Source of the DNA: Enterococcus asini ATCC 700915
GTDB lineage: Bacteria > Bacillota > Bacilli > Lactobacillales > Enterococcaceae
NCBI RefSeq assembly: GCF_000407365.1
Contig: NZ_ASVU01000001.1
Coordinates: 839,501 to 903,500 of the forward strand
DNA: 64,000 bases
Direction: 5' to 3'
Position 1 is the stretch's first letter. Each line of letters begins with the position of its first letter. Below the pieces are notes generated by a model. It did not search any database. It worked only from the letters and a program-made list of their open reading frames with translations, and was not told where the DNA came from. Of the stretch, positions 34,551-45,000 are shown piece by piece. Both the position numbers and the translations under genes were made by a program.

Positions 34551-35504
34551 ATGAAACGAGTTTTTTTAGGTGCGAGCTTAGTGCTAGGGAGCTTACTGTT
34601 AGCGGCCTGTGGAGCCAAGTCGCCGGAGACACAGAAAACCGACCAGGATAAAATCCAAGCCGTAGCGACTTTTTATCCGATGTACGAATTTACCAAAGAA
34701 GTGCTGGGGGATGAAGGGGAAGTGGAACTCTTGATTCCTGCGGGGACAGAGCCCCATGACTATGAACCTAGCGCACAAGACTTAGCAAAAATCAGTGATG
34801 CGGACGTCTTTGTCTACAACAGCGAAACTTTTGAGACTTGGGTGGAGAATATCGAGGACAGCCTATCGGACAAAAATCTGGTAATTGAAGCCGCCGACGA
34901 GATTGAGCTGTTGGACTTTGCGACGACGGACTCAGAGGATGACGCCGAAGAAGCAGAAGATGACCACGATCATGAACATGAAGGAAAAGATCCTCATGTG
35001 TGGACGGATCCAGTGATGGCCCAAAAGGAAGTGGCGGAAATCGCCAAGGAACTAAGTGAGCGCTACCCAGACAAACAAGCTACCTTTGAGAAAAATGCCG
35101 CGGCTTACACGGAAAAACTAGCGGCCTTGGATCAGTCTTACCAAAAGGCCTTTGCCAATGCGAAAAATAAGACTTTTCTTGTGCAACACGCGGCTTTTGG
35201 GTACTTGGCTCATCAATACGGTTTGACGCAAAAATCGATTGCCGGCGTCTCTCCTGATCAAGAGCCAACTCCTACACGCTTGGCGGAATTAAAACAATTC
35301 GCCGAAGAACAGCAGGTGGACGTGATTTACTTTGAAGAAAATGCCAATTCTAAGGTCGCAGAAACCTTGGCCACGGAAACCGGCATCAAATTAATGGTCT
35401 TGAACCCTTTGGAGAGCTTGACCAATGAACAAATCAAAGCAGGAAAAACGTATCTCACCGTGATGGAGGAAAACCTCACCGCTTTAAAGGCGAGCATTAA
35501 GTAG
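34551..35504 (+). CDS. adcA: Zinc ABC transporter substrate-binding lipoprotein
   Basis: 317 residues. A lipoprotein signal ends in the lipobox LLAAC near residue 20. The cluster-A-I binding protein fold supplies zinc ligands from EPHDYEPS, the DPHVWTDP segment and VQHAAFGYLAHQYGL. A His/Asp/Glu-rich loop (DDHDHEHEGKDPH) is typical of zinc rather than manganese binders. It is the first gene of adcA-adcC-adcB. The C-terminal ZinT domain found in streptococcal AdcA is absent, so it is closer to AdcAII/ZnuA in length. Regulation by zinc through the two Zur-like boxes is inferred. Confidence 0.9.
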   Translation: MKRVFLGASLVLGSLLLAACGAKSPETQKTDQDKIQAVATFYPMYEFTKEVLGDEGEVELLIPAGTEPHDYEPSAQDLAKISDADVFVYNSETFETWVENIEDSLSDKNLVIEAADEIELLDFATTDSEDDAEEAEDDHDHEHEGKDPHVWTDPVMAQKEVAEIAKELSERYPDKQATFEKNAAAYTEKLAALDQSYQKAFANAKNKTFLVQHAAFGYLAHQYGLTQKSIAGVSPDQEPTPTRLAELKQFAEEQQVDVIYFEENANSKVAETLATETGIKLMVLNPLESLTNEQIKAGKTYLTVMEENLTALKASIK

Positions 35505-35576
35505 TCAAATGGGTGGGAACTTCTGCTTGCATGCTATAATAAAAAGAACGACATTATTTTAAAAAGGAGGCGCAAC

Positions 35577-36257
35577 GTGCGCTATCTAGACGTTTCCGAC
35601 TTGAGCTTTTATTACGACGAAGAGCCAGTCTTAGAAAAAATATCTTATCATGTGGATGCCGGAGAATTCGTGATCTTAACTGGCGAAAATGGTGCCGCTA
35701 AGTCTACCTTGATCAAAGCATCTTTGGGGCTGTTGCAACCGGCGGCAGGGCAAGTGACCATGGCTAAGACCAATACAGAAGGAGCCAAACTGAGCGTTGG
35801 TTATATCCCCCAGCAAGTCGCTTCTTTTAATGCCGGCTTTCCTAGCACAGTTTTGGAATTAGTCCAGTCCGGGCGCTTTCCTCGAGGGCGTTGGTTTAAG
35901 GGCCTTTCCTCCAAGGACAAAGAACACGTGCGCCGGGCGCTAGAAGCTGTAGGCATGTGGGAAATGCGCCACAAACGCATTGGAGCCCTTTCTGGTGGCC
36001 AAAAACAGCGCATCAGCTTAGCTCGGGTATTTGCCACGGATCCGGATCTGTTTATCCTAGATGAGCCGACCACGGGGATGGACGAGGAGAGCCGCAACAA
36101 GTTTTACAAGTTGCTACGGCATAATGCCCACGAACACGGCAAGGCGATTTTGATGATCACCCATGACCATCAAGACATTAAAGAATATGCGGATCGACAA
36201 ATCCGTTTGGTGCGAAAGGAGGACTCTCCATGGCGTTGTTTTCATATGAATTCATGA
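35577..36257 (+). CDS. adcC: Zinc ABC transporter ATP-binding protein
   Basis: 226 residues from GTG 35577 after AAAGGAGG. Walker A reads GENGAAKST, the glycine-to-alanine variant also known in streptococcal AdcC. The ABC signature is [15 protein letters not shown] and Walker B is [15 protein letters not shown]. The C-terminal [13 protein letters not shown] closely recalls AdcC. It powers zinc import with AdcB and AdcA. It overlaps adcB by 28 nt. Confidence 0.93.
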   Translation: MRYLDVSDLSFYYDEEPVLEKISYHVDAGEFVILTGENGAAKSTLIKASLGLLQPAAGQVTMAKTNTEGAKLSVGYIPQQVASFNAGFPSTVLELVQSGRFPRGRWFKGLSSKDKEHVRRALEAVGMWEMRHKRIGALSGGQKQRISLARVFATDPDLFILDEPTTGMDEESRNKFYKLLRHNAHEHGKAILMITHDHQDIKEYADRQIRLVRKEDSPWRCFHMNS

Positions 36258-37066
36258 TTAAGGCCTTGTGGGCGGCTGTCTTTATTGCCGGTATTGCGCC
36301 CATGTTAGGGGTCTTTCTGGTAATCCGGCGCCAGTCACTGATGGCCGATACACTTTCCCACGTTTCTTTAGCGGGAGTGGCTTTAGGATTTTTCCTTAAT
36401 CTCAATCCTAGCCTGACAACTTTAATCGTGGTAGTCATCGCCGCAGTCTTAATGGAGTATTTGCGGAGCTTGTATCGAACCTACTCGGAAATTTCCATTG
36501 CGATTTTAATGGCCGGGGGCTTAGCTTTGGCTCTGGTTTTGATGAATCTATCCCCGGGAAATTCCGCGACAAGTATTCAGTCCTATCTTTTTGGCTCCAT
36601 TGTGACGATTACCACCGGACAAGTGATTACTTTAGGCGTTTTATTTGTCCTAACAGCGATTTTGTTCGCCTTATTCAAGCGACCAATGTATGTTTTGACC
36701 TTTGATGAAGACGTGGCCCATGTGGACGGCCTACCGGTACATCTCATGTCCATGCTGTTCAATGTTTTAACCGGGGTGGCGATTGCCGTAATGATTCCCA
36801 TTGCGGGAGCGTTGCTGATTTCGGCTATTATGGTTTTACCGGCGGCCATCAGTATGCGGATTGGCAAGAGTTTTAACATTGTCATCCTTATTAGCATTGT
36901 GGTCGGTTTAGTGGGTATGCTAGGAGGCTTAGTAGGTTCCTTTTATTGGAATTCTCCGCCAGCAGCTACGATTACTTTGGTCTTTATCGGTCTCTTCTTA
37001 TTGGTTAATCTGGCGAAACGAATCGTCATCAGTTTTCAACGGAAACACCGCCTAAAAGAGAACTAG
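36230..37066 (+). CDS. adcB: Zinc ABC transporter permease
   Basis: 278 residues and about eight membrane helices of the ABC-3 family (ZnuB/MntB type). [20 protein letters not shown] and [14 protein letters not shown] carry the family signature; the latter forms part of the coupling region facing AdcC. It overlaps adcC, ensuring coupled translation, and is closed by a strong terminator. Confidence 0.93.
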   Translation: MALFSYEFMIKALWAAVFIAGIAPMLGVFLVIRRQSLMADTLSHVSLAGVALGFFLNLNPSLTTLIVVVIAAVLMEYLRSLYRTYSEISIAILMAGGLALALVLMNLSPGNSATSIQSYLFGSIVTITTGQVITLGVLFVLTAILFALFKRPMYVLTFDEDVAHVDGLPVHLMSMLFNVLTGVAIAVMIPIAGALLISAIMVLPAAISMRIGKSFNIVILISIVVGLVGMLGGLVGSFYWNSPPAATITLVFIGLFLLVNLAKRIVISFQRKHRLKEN

Positions 37067-37080
37067 TTAAAACGAATGCA

Positions 37081-37129
37081 AAAAGCCAACTGCCAAAATC
37101 TTTTTTGATTTTGGTGGTTGGCTTTTTTT
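37081..37129 (+). terminator. Terminator after adcB
   Basis: AAAAGCCAACTGCCAAAATC...GATTTTGGTGGTTGGCTTTTTTT. Long stem with a G-U pair and T-run. Confidence 0.92.
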
Positions 37130-37900
37130 GTGTAGCTCTTTTTAAGAGAGTTTAAAGAGGTTTCGTTTAGAAAAGACAGAGTTTAAGTCTTTGAAATTTA
37201 AAATGAGAACTGTTTAAAGAAAATTGAACGGCAAGACAAGAAAATCGTTACAATGTTATATAATATTTTGAAATGAAACGATCATTAATCATGAATCGCG
37301 AAAAAATAGGGTGTTTATGATAAAGATAATCCTTGGTTATAAATGGAGAAGGAAGGAGGTTGTAAGAGTAGAACTATTTAAAAAGCTATAATTACGGGTT
37401 TAATCTTGTATAGCAAGCTGGTTAAATCATATTTATCAGAAGTCTTGTTTTTCGGTTTTCTTCCCGTGATAAAATGAAAATAGTAATGATTCAAGTCTGG
37501 GTATTTTCCTCTTTTGTTATTTCTTTTCGAAGAGAGTATTCGGACTTGTTTTGTTAATTACTCGATATTGGACTTAAAGCTATCGCACTTGATGGGAATG
37601 GGTTAGCGGTGCGAGCAGAAGTAAAAGGAGGCGAAACGAGTTTTGATGGAAGCAACTTTTTGTTAATCAAGAAAATTGGGATCGTGAAGTTCCTTGCTGT
37701 CTCACCCACAATCTGGCTACACAGGGAAGCAGATTGTCGGCATTTGATTCAACTCATCGGCAATGAGAGAGCAAAGAAAGTCCAAGCTGGTGTTTGGTTA
37801 CCCAGTGAATACCCCGGTTTTGTCGGACTTGATAAACAAGAATCACTTTGAAACAGCAAGTGGTGGAAAGTTGTCAAAAATCCAATACAGGAGGAGTACG
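37130..37900. other. Long leader region upstream of the adhesin gene
   Basis: About 770 nt with no gene I can support. The first half is AT-rich with several -10-like hexamers (for example TACAAT near 37249 and TATAAT near 37258). The second half is more GC-rich and contains a perfect 8-bp inverted repeat ACAATCTG...CAGATTGT at 37708-37737. Open frames at 37609-37851 and upstream of 37901 lack ribosome sites and family resemblance. A long structured 5' leader is possible. Confidence 0.4.
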
Positions 37901-40900
37901 ATGAAAAGGATAGATTTTAAGAAGTTGTTGGCAAATAAAAGAAGAAAAAAACAGCTAGCAAAAATGGCTATTTTGGGATTGGTCGCCACTGGGGTAAGTG
38001 GTATCGGCCTAACCTCTGTACAAATACTGGACGCTCTTGCAGAGGAAGTGGAAGTAGGAGCTAAGTCTACGGTCACAGGCGTGATTACGTATACGGACAA
38101 ACATGGAGCCGTGCAGACCATTAATGTACTGAACGGTGCCACGGTTGGTATCTCGTCTTCAGCAAGTAGCTTAACAATAAAAGCAAATGGTAAAGTGTAT
38201 GAGATTGAAAATCCTACCTCCCTTGATTTAAATAACGTGTTTATCAGCGATGGTGCAGAAATCAGAATGAATCGATTGCGATCATTTACTGCAAACAATG
38301 TGACTGCAATGGGCTCGTTTGAAATCGATAGTTGTAGCGATCTAACGAAGGTTGAACTCCGGAATTCGACCTTTAATGGCAAGCTAACGATTGAAGATAG
38401 CGATAATTTGAATTTGGCACAAGCCTACAACTGTACTTTTAATAATGACATAAAGTATTACGACAACGCCTCCCGCAAGCAAGGCGGGAGTGAAATGATT
38501 TATCACAACTGTAAATTTACGATTCCAAACGATGATGGCGAAATTCACCTCAATCATGGTTCCAGTAGTGAACGAACTACCGCATATTTTGCGCCAACTG
38601 GCGATGCTATCGGCGTAGTAGCGCCTTATTCGAAAACTGCTACTGGGATGATGACGGTTACTGTTAATGGCAACGAAGTGGACTATTCAATTCCAGCCGG
38701 GGCCGAAGTGAAATTATACGCCAATAGTAATGGCAAAATTGACGTGGAAGTAAACGGGAAGAAAACTTACTCATTTAGCGCGGGTACCGTAACCGATTTG
38801 TCTTTTTATAATGTAGCCATCGATCGAGTTGACTTAGAGAACACTTCACTAAAAACGTTAAGTATGGAAAGCTGCTACATTACGGACAGTACTTGTCGGT
38901 TCGAGAACATGAGTAGTTTGGAAAGTGTGGATATTTCCAATACTTTCTTTAAGTACAATCTTTATATTCAAGACCTACCTAGGTTAACCAATGTGAAGTT
39001 GAATCAAAATACAATTACGAATGATACAAGAATTCGGCGATTAAGTTCGCTAACAAATGTAGAACTACTTAATACAGCCTTTTTAGATGACATTGAAATT
39101 TTGAATGTTAATCGAGCTGCTACGGTAGAGATTAAGAATTCTTATTTACAAGATTACTTGAAAGCTACGGTAGGGTTAATTACTGGAGAAGGCGATCCAG
39201 ACGAAACCGATGCTGACGCGGATTCTGATGCTGACGCCGATTCTGATGCAGATGCAGATTCCGACGCAGATTCTGATTCCGATTCCGATGCAGACGCAGA
39301 CGCCGATTCTGATGCAGATTCTGATGCGGATTCCGACGCCGATTCTGACGCCGATTCTGACGCTGATGCTGATGCTGATGCTGACGCCGACGCTGATGCC
39401 GACGCGGATTCTGATGCAGATTCTGATTCTGATGCCGACGCGGATGCAGATTCCGATGCTGACGCAGATTCCGATGCCGACGCGGATTCCGACGCGGATT
39501 CGGATGCGGATTCCGATGCTGACGCAGATTCTGATTCTGATTCCGACGCGGATTCTGATTCCGACGCGGATTCTGATGCAGATTCTGATGCCGACGCGGA
39601 TTCTGATGCAGATTCTGATGCTGATTCTGATTCCGACGCGGATGCAGATTCCGACGCCGATGCGGATGCCGATTCTGATGCAGATGCAGATGCAGATTCC
39701 GACGCCGATGCGGATGCGGATTCTGACGCTGATGCGGATGCCGATTCTGATGCGGATTCTGATGCAGATTCTGATTCTGATTCTGATGCTGACGCAGATT
39801 CTGATTCTGATTCCGACGCCGATGCTGATGCGGATGCCGACGCAGATTCTGACGCTGATTCTGATTCCGACGCTGATGCGGATGCCGACGCGGATGCCGA
39901 CGCAGATTCTGATGCTGACGCCGATGCTGATGCGGATTCTGACGCAGATTCTGACGCCGATTCTGATTCTGATTCCGACGCGGATGCTGATGCTGACGCT
40001 GACGCCGATGCCGATGCGGATTCCGATTCTGACGCCGATTCTGATGCTGATTCTGATGCGGATTCCGACGCAGATTCCGACGCAGATTCTGATTCCGATT
40101 CCGATTCCGATTCCGATTCCGATGCGGATTCTGACGCGGATTCTGATTCTGACGCCGATGCGGATGCGGATGCCGACGCCGATTCCGACGCAGATGCAGA
40201 TGCTGACGCCGATGCTGATGCTGATGCTGATGCCGACGCCGATGCGGATGCCGATTCTGACGCGGATGCCGACGCCGATGCAGACGCTGATTCCGATTCT
40301 GACGCAGATTCTGATACCGATACCGATTCCGATTCTGATGCGGATTCCGATTCTGATGCGGATTCCGATTCCGATTCCGATGCGGATTCTGACGCGGATT
40401 CTGATACCGATACCGATGCGGATTCCGATTCTGACGCCGATGCTGATGCCGATGCTGATGCGGATTCTGATTCCGATTCTGACGCAGATGCGGATGCCGA
40501 TGCCGATGCAGATGCAGATGCAGATGCAGATTCCGACGCCGATTCCGACGCCGATTCCGACGCCGATTCCGACGCCGATTCCGACGCTGACGCTGACGCG
40601 GATGCCGATGCCGATGCAGATTCTGACGCGGATGCGGATTCCGACGCCGATGCCGACGCCGATGCAGACGCTGACGCTGACGCGGATGCAGATGCCGACG
40701 CCGACGCCGACGCCGACGCCGATGCTGACGCTGACGCGGATGCAGATGCCGATGCTGATGCGGATTCTGATTCAGATGCGGATGCCGATGCTGACGCCGA
40801 TGCAGATGCAGATGCCGACGCCGACGCCGACGCCGACGCCGATGCCGACGCAGATGCAGATGCCGATTCTGACGCAGATGCGGATGCCGATGCGGATGCC

Positions 40901-41671
40901 GACGCCGATGCAGATGCCGATTCTGACGCAGATGCGGATGCCGATGCGGATGCGGATTCCGATGCAGATTCTGACGCAGATGCCGACGCCGACGCCGACG
41001 CCGATGCCGACGCGGATGCGGATGCCGATGCCGATGCAGATTCTGACGCAGATGCGGATTCTGACGCAGATGCGGATTCTGACGCAGATGCGGATTCTGA
41101 CGCAGATGCGGATTCCGATGCGGATTCCGATTCTGACGCCGATGCTGATGCGGATTCCGATGCAGATTCTGACGCGGATGCGGATGCCGACGCAGATGCC
41201 GACGCCGACGCCGACGCAGATGCCGACGCAGATGCTGATGCTGATGCAGATGCTGATTCTGATGCTGATGCAGATGCGGATGCAGATTCTGACGCCGATG
41301 CTGATGCAGATTCTGATGCCGACGCCGATGCAGATTCTGACGCGGATGCGGATGCCGACGCCGATGCCGACGCGGATGCCGACGCCGATGCGGATGCTGA
41401 TGCGGATGGAGATGGAGACTCTGATGGAGACTCTGATGGAGACGCCGACGGAGATGGAGATTCTGATAGCGATTCTGATGGAGGGACTAAACGTCCAAGC
41501 CTACCTGGAACTAGCAGTAACGGTAGTTCATCATCGGGTGGATCTACTACGAAGAAATTCCCTAGTACCGGCTCAGAAATGGATCCGACCATTGCAGCAG
41601 CTGGTCTTAGTGCGATGCTGACTAGCCTGGGATTATTTAAAAAACGCAATAGAAATAAAAAAGCTAAGTAG
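37901..41671 (+). CDS. Wall-anchored Asp-Ser/Ala repeat surface protein (SD-type adhesin)
   Basis: 1256 residues from ATG 37901 after CAGGAGG. A basic N-terminus and signal peptide cleaved near ALA-EEVE are followed by about 390 residues of ligand region. That region has two related modules (each beginning [10 protein letters not shown]-like or [12 protein letters not shown]-like, then leucine/asparagine-rich ladders such as [14 protein letters not shown]), suggesting a beta-solenoid. A repeat stalk of (Asp-Ala/Asp-Ser)n runs over residues 437 to about 1168. [13 protein letters not shown] stretch, a Ser/Gly linker, the sorting motif FPSTG (near 1220), a hydrophobic helix and KKRNRNKK follow. 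Sortase anchoring is expected; ligand unknown. The stalk length is likely variable. Confidence 0.87.
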   Translation: MKRIDFKKLLANKRRKKQLAKMAILGLVATGVSGIGLTSVQILDALAEEVEVGAKSTVTGVITYTDKHGAVQTINVLNGATVGISSSASSLTIKANGKVYEIENPTSLDLNNVFISDGAEIRMNRLRSFTANNVTAMGSFEIDSCSDLTKVELRNSTFNGKLTIEDSDNLNLAQAYNCTFNNDIKYYDNASRKQGGSEMIYHNCKFTIPNDDGEIHLNHGSSSERTTAYFAPTGDAIGVVAPYSKTATGMMTVTVNGNEVDYSIPAGAEVKLYANSNGKIDVEVNGKKTYSFSAGTVTDLSFYNVAIDRVDLENTSLKTLSMESCYITDSTCRFENMSSLESVDISNTFFKYNLYIQDLPRLTNVKLNQNTITNDTRIRRLSSLTNVELLNTAFLDDIEILNVNRAATVEIKNSYLQDYLKATVGLITGEGDPDETDADADSDADADSDADADSDADSDSDSDADADADSDADSDADSDADSDADSDADADADADADADADADSDADSDSDADADADSDADADSDADADSDADSDADSDADADSDSDSDADSDSDADSDADSDADADSDADSDADSDSDADADSDADADADSDADADADSDADADADSDADADADSDADSDADSDSDSDADADSDSDSDADADADADADSDADSDSDADADADADADADSDADADADADSDADSDADSDSDSDADADADADADADADSDSDADSDADSDADSDADSDADSDSDSDSDSDSDADSDADSDSDADADADADADSDADADADADADADADADADADADSDADADADADADSDSDADSDTDTDSDSDADSDSDADSDSDSDADSDADSDTDTDADSDSDADADADADADSDSDSDADADADADADADADADSDADSDADSDADSDADSDADADADADADADSDADADSDADADADADADADADADADADADADADADADADADADADADSDSDADADADADADADADADADADADADADADADSDADADADADADADADADSDADADADADADSDADSDADADADADADADADADADADADSDADADSDADADSDADADSDADADSDADSDSDADADADSDADSDADADADADADADADADADADADADADADSDADADADADSDADADADSDADADADSDADADADADADADADADADADADGDGDSDGDSDGDADGDGDSDSDSDGGTKRPSLPGTSSNGSSSSGGSTTKKFPSTGSEMDPTIAAAGLSAMLTSLGLFKKRNRNKKAK
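39209..41406 (+). repeat. Asp-Ala/Asp-Ser coding repeat tract
   Basis: 2.2 kb of GAY-GCN and GAY-TCN codon pairs. Perfect tandem blocks occur inside: an 18-nt unit (GATTCTGACGCAGATGCG) four times at 41039-41110; a 12-nt unit (GATTCCGACGCC) four times at 40529-40576; and a 54-nt tandem duplication around 40855-40960. Thr replaces Ser in two spots (GATACCGATACC near 40312 and 40404), marking another duplicated block. Confidence 0.95.
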
Positions 41672-41695
41672 TTCTTAGTGTCACCAAAGTAATAA

Positions 41696-41726
41696 GAGGA
41701 TGAGGATTAAAACAGGACTCATCCTC
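41696..41726 (+). other. Inverted repeat after the adhesin gene
   Basis: GAGGATGAG...CTCATCCTC, 25 nt after the stop. It has no T-run and so may be a processing or stabilising hairpin rather than a classical terminator. Confidence 0.45.
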
Positions 41727-42050
41727 CTATTACGGAGGTGTACTATTTCCAAATTTTTATGATCAATTTCCCTACTACCAAGGAAAAACTACACCAAAGT
41801 AACTAAATTCATTCATGAAAAATAAAACGAAATACCTGAAGCTTTTACAGAAGCCGGTTTAATTTAAATTACTTATCTATACATGGAGTCCTTTTATTGA
41901 CTTTGGATAAGTTCATTTAAGGTCAATAAAAGGATTTTTACGTATCAGTGTGTAATAAATGCGCGATTTGTGAAAAAAATCGAATTAGTTCCTTTAAAAA
42001 AAGTAATTTTAAAGGAAATTTGAATAACTAATTTATAGAGGAGTGATTAT
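41727..42050. other. Intergenic region before the Mur-ligase fusion gene
   Basis: About 320 nt without a gene. An 11-nt direct repeat CACCAAAGTAA occurs at about 41682 and 41792. A 12-bp stem CCTTTTATTGAC...GTCAATAAAAGG at 41890-41933 followed by ATTTTTA is a terminator candidate for the upstream unit. The remainder is AT-rich and should carry the promoter of the next gene. Confidence 0.5.
41890..41938 (+). terminator. Terminator-like hairpin upstream of the fusion gene
   Basis: Twelve-base perfect arms with a 20-nt loop, then ATTTTTA. Confidence 0.55.
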
Positions 42051-45000
42051 ATGGAGCAAAAAAAGCATGAAATTCTGAAAGCGGTACAAAGCTATTTATT
42101 GGAACAAGCGAGGGCACCACAGGAGGAGACAGTTTTATATATCACAACTTGTGGAAAAAATAGAAGGGGCCATGTCTGGCGGACTAGTGGAAGAGATTTT
42201 GAGCGGGCTTGGGTCAAAGTCGAACGCTATTTTAGCAAAATGCCCGAATTAATTCGTTGGACGAAAATAGAAATCCAAACACAGACTGAATGGGTTCCCG
42301 CGGAGGAAGGTATTCGACGGTTTGCTCAAACTAGTCGAAATAACTACTTTAGCAAAGGTGTGGCATTCAAAAAGGATGGTAGTTGTAGTTTTCTTCCTGA
42401 TGAAATTAGTGGAAATGCTCTTTTGACCCCCGTCAAGTCACATAAGATTGGGGTGAATTCTGCCCAGCTTCAATTGAACTTGGCAAATATTAAAGGATAT
42501 ATCAAACGGCGATTTGACCGTGTGATACCGGATGTGTGGGCTTACTTTGATGATGAATGGGTGCTTTTTGATACAACAGGTGTCTTTGTTGAAGATGGAC
42601 GGATTCTACCCTTAACGGAGACGGGTTATGGTCGCGGAATGCGTCAAATAACAAAGGAAAATCAAGAAATGTTTCTTAGCGAAGCGATTGAAAAGGGAAC
42701 TGATTTTCTTTTTGAGCAATTATGGGAAGATGGAAAATTTACTTATGGTTATTACCCGGCTTATGACAAACAGCTGACTGGATACAATAGCGTCCGCCAT
42801 TTTTCTAGCTTATATGCATTGTTAGAAACAATAGAGTATGCGGAAAAGCAGCAGACTGCCCATTCCACAGAGGAGCTCTTAAAAAAGGTGGAAAAAGGGT
42901 TGGATTGGGGACTAAAGAATCTTTGTCTAGCTGTTGATGGCCATCTGTATGTCGGAGAAAAAGTCAAAGAAGGCTATGATCTGAAATTAGGCGCCCAGGC
43001 AGTAGTCGTTCTGGCTTTAGCCAAGTATGAAACATTAACAGGCTACGACTTTTATCACGAAGCCATGCTCAATTTGTTAGAGGGAATGCATAGCTTTATT
43101 GATGAAGAGGGGCGGACTCGCCACGTTTTACGAGAAGACTTAAGCACTAAGGAAAAGTTTCGGATCATTTATTACAATGGGGAAGCTTTATTTGCCATCA
43201 TGCGTACGTATCCGTTAACCGGAGATGAGCGCTGGTTGAAGTTGGGTGAACGCTTAATGGATCGTTATGTAGCGGATAATTATGAGCGCTATCATGACCA
43301 TTGGCTCAGTTACTCGGTCAATGAATTGACTCAATATTTGCCTAAGCGAGAATACTACGAATTCGGTGTGAAAAATGCGTTGGAGAATTTGCGCTTTATG
43401 GAAGGGCGCGACACTGCGTATCCAACATTTTTGGAATTACTTTCAGCTGCCAACAAAATGTTTTGTCGGATAGAGGAATCCGCCTATGCTGGGGAACTTT
43501 TTAGTGAGGAGGAGTATCGTAGATTGAGGGAAGTAACGGAGAAACGTGCGCTTCATGAACTGCGAACCGGGGTCATGTGGCCAGAATATGCCATTTATTT
43601 TGCACGACCAGAAACAATTGCCCATGGTTTCTATGCTCGGCACGATCGCACAAGAATGCGAATTGATGATGCGGAGCACTTTTTATCAGGGTTAATTAAC
43701 TACACTTGGTTGTTACAGGATGCAAAATTCCAAATGAAAGAGGCGATGGATCAAATGAACGAACAGACCCAAGAAGTTGAAAAAGTCATTTCCGAGACAA
43801 TTACTCCTGAAAAAGCGGAGCCAAACGAGAACCAGTTTCTACTTAAAAAGCTATCGGAAGAAGAAAGAGTGGGGCTTCATTTTGCAGATTTTGCCAATTT
43901 TACTGGCCAGTTTTTAAATGAAGAGCTAGTGAAAGACTTACACATTCAAGACTTCGAATACTATCCAGGACACGTACCAGTAGGCCGACATCCTGAGCTA
44001 GCATTTCTTGATTTGTCTGATAAAAAAATAAAAGAAATTACTACCAGAAAATCACCTTTCCCTAATCGAGCAAGCTTTATCAAATTCCGTGGGCGACATC
44101 TAGGACTCGTGATTACCGATAGTATCTACGAGCAGTTAATCGACGAGGTACCACAATTTATCGTACCAGATGTTTGGGAGTTTATGCATGAGGTATCGGC
44201 CTTCCTGCGTAATCGTTTTGCAGGCCCAGTGGTTGCCATTACAGGATCGGTCGGCAAAAGCTCGGTCCGGTTGATGCTAGAACATCTGCTGCAAGCTGAT
44301 TTCACAGTGCTCAGCAATCGAGGCAATCACAATACACGTCTCGCAATTCCTTTATATCTGAACAAGTTGGTCCAAAGTCCAGATGCGGCAGTTCTTGAAG
44401 TATCAATCAATGCATTAAACAGTCGTGATCGAGGACCACAAGCGAATTTGATTCAGCCGAATATTGCAATCGTCACTTCTGCTGATTATGCTCATATGCG
44501 TGGAACGAAAGATTTGTCTATAATCGCCAAAGTCAAAGGGCGTATTTTTGAAGGCCTCTTACCCGGTGGCACCGCCATTTTAAATCAGGATATGGAAGAA
44601 GAATCATTCGGTATTGTGAAAAAGATAGCCGAAGAAAGACAGGTAACCTTACTGACTTATAGCCTAAAAGGAGCGGAAACAGCTGATCTGCGTTTAATTC
44701 AGTTGAAGTCACTTAAAGAATTAACGGAAGTGACGGTGGAGTATCAAAATCGGCGCTATACTTACCAGATGACCATGGGCAGTGAAGGAATGGCAGAAAA
44801 TTCTCTGGCTATCTTTTTAACTTTGGTGAGCTTGGGCTTAGAACCGGAAGCCTATCTTTCTAGATTGCTAGCTTTCCAAAGTTTGCCAAAAGTAATGGCT
44901 TCTCACACAGGCTACTTGGATGGCAAAGAGGTGGCAATTATTGACGATACACATAATGCGGCGATTCCTTCTATGATTAATGGCATTCGGGCTTTTTCCG

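Noticed and set aside
37609-37851. 80-residue open frame upstream of the adhesin
   Set aside because: No family resemblance, and it overlaps the leader region of the adhesin gene in another frame.
39209-41406. CRISPR array or satellite DNA
   Set aside because: Repeats are in frame, translated, and have no spacers of unique sequence between constant repeats.
39154-41649. Long antisense frame (about 830 codons, Glu/Ser/Ala repeats) and a second plus-strand frame across the adhesin stalk
   Set aside because: GAY-GCN/TCN repeats leave other frames free of stops by composition. No ribosome site or non-repeat domain supports them.
41696-41726. Classical terminator of the adhesin gene
   Set aside because: The stem is good but has no T-run; the hairpin at 41890 followed by ATTTTTA is the better candidate.
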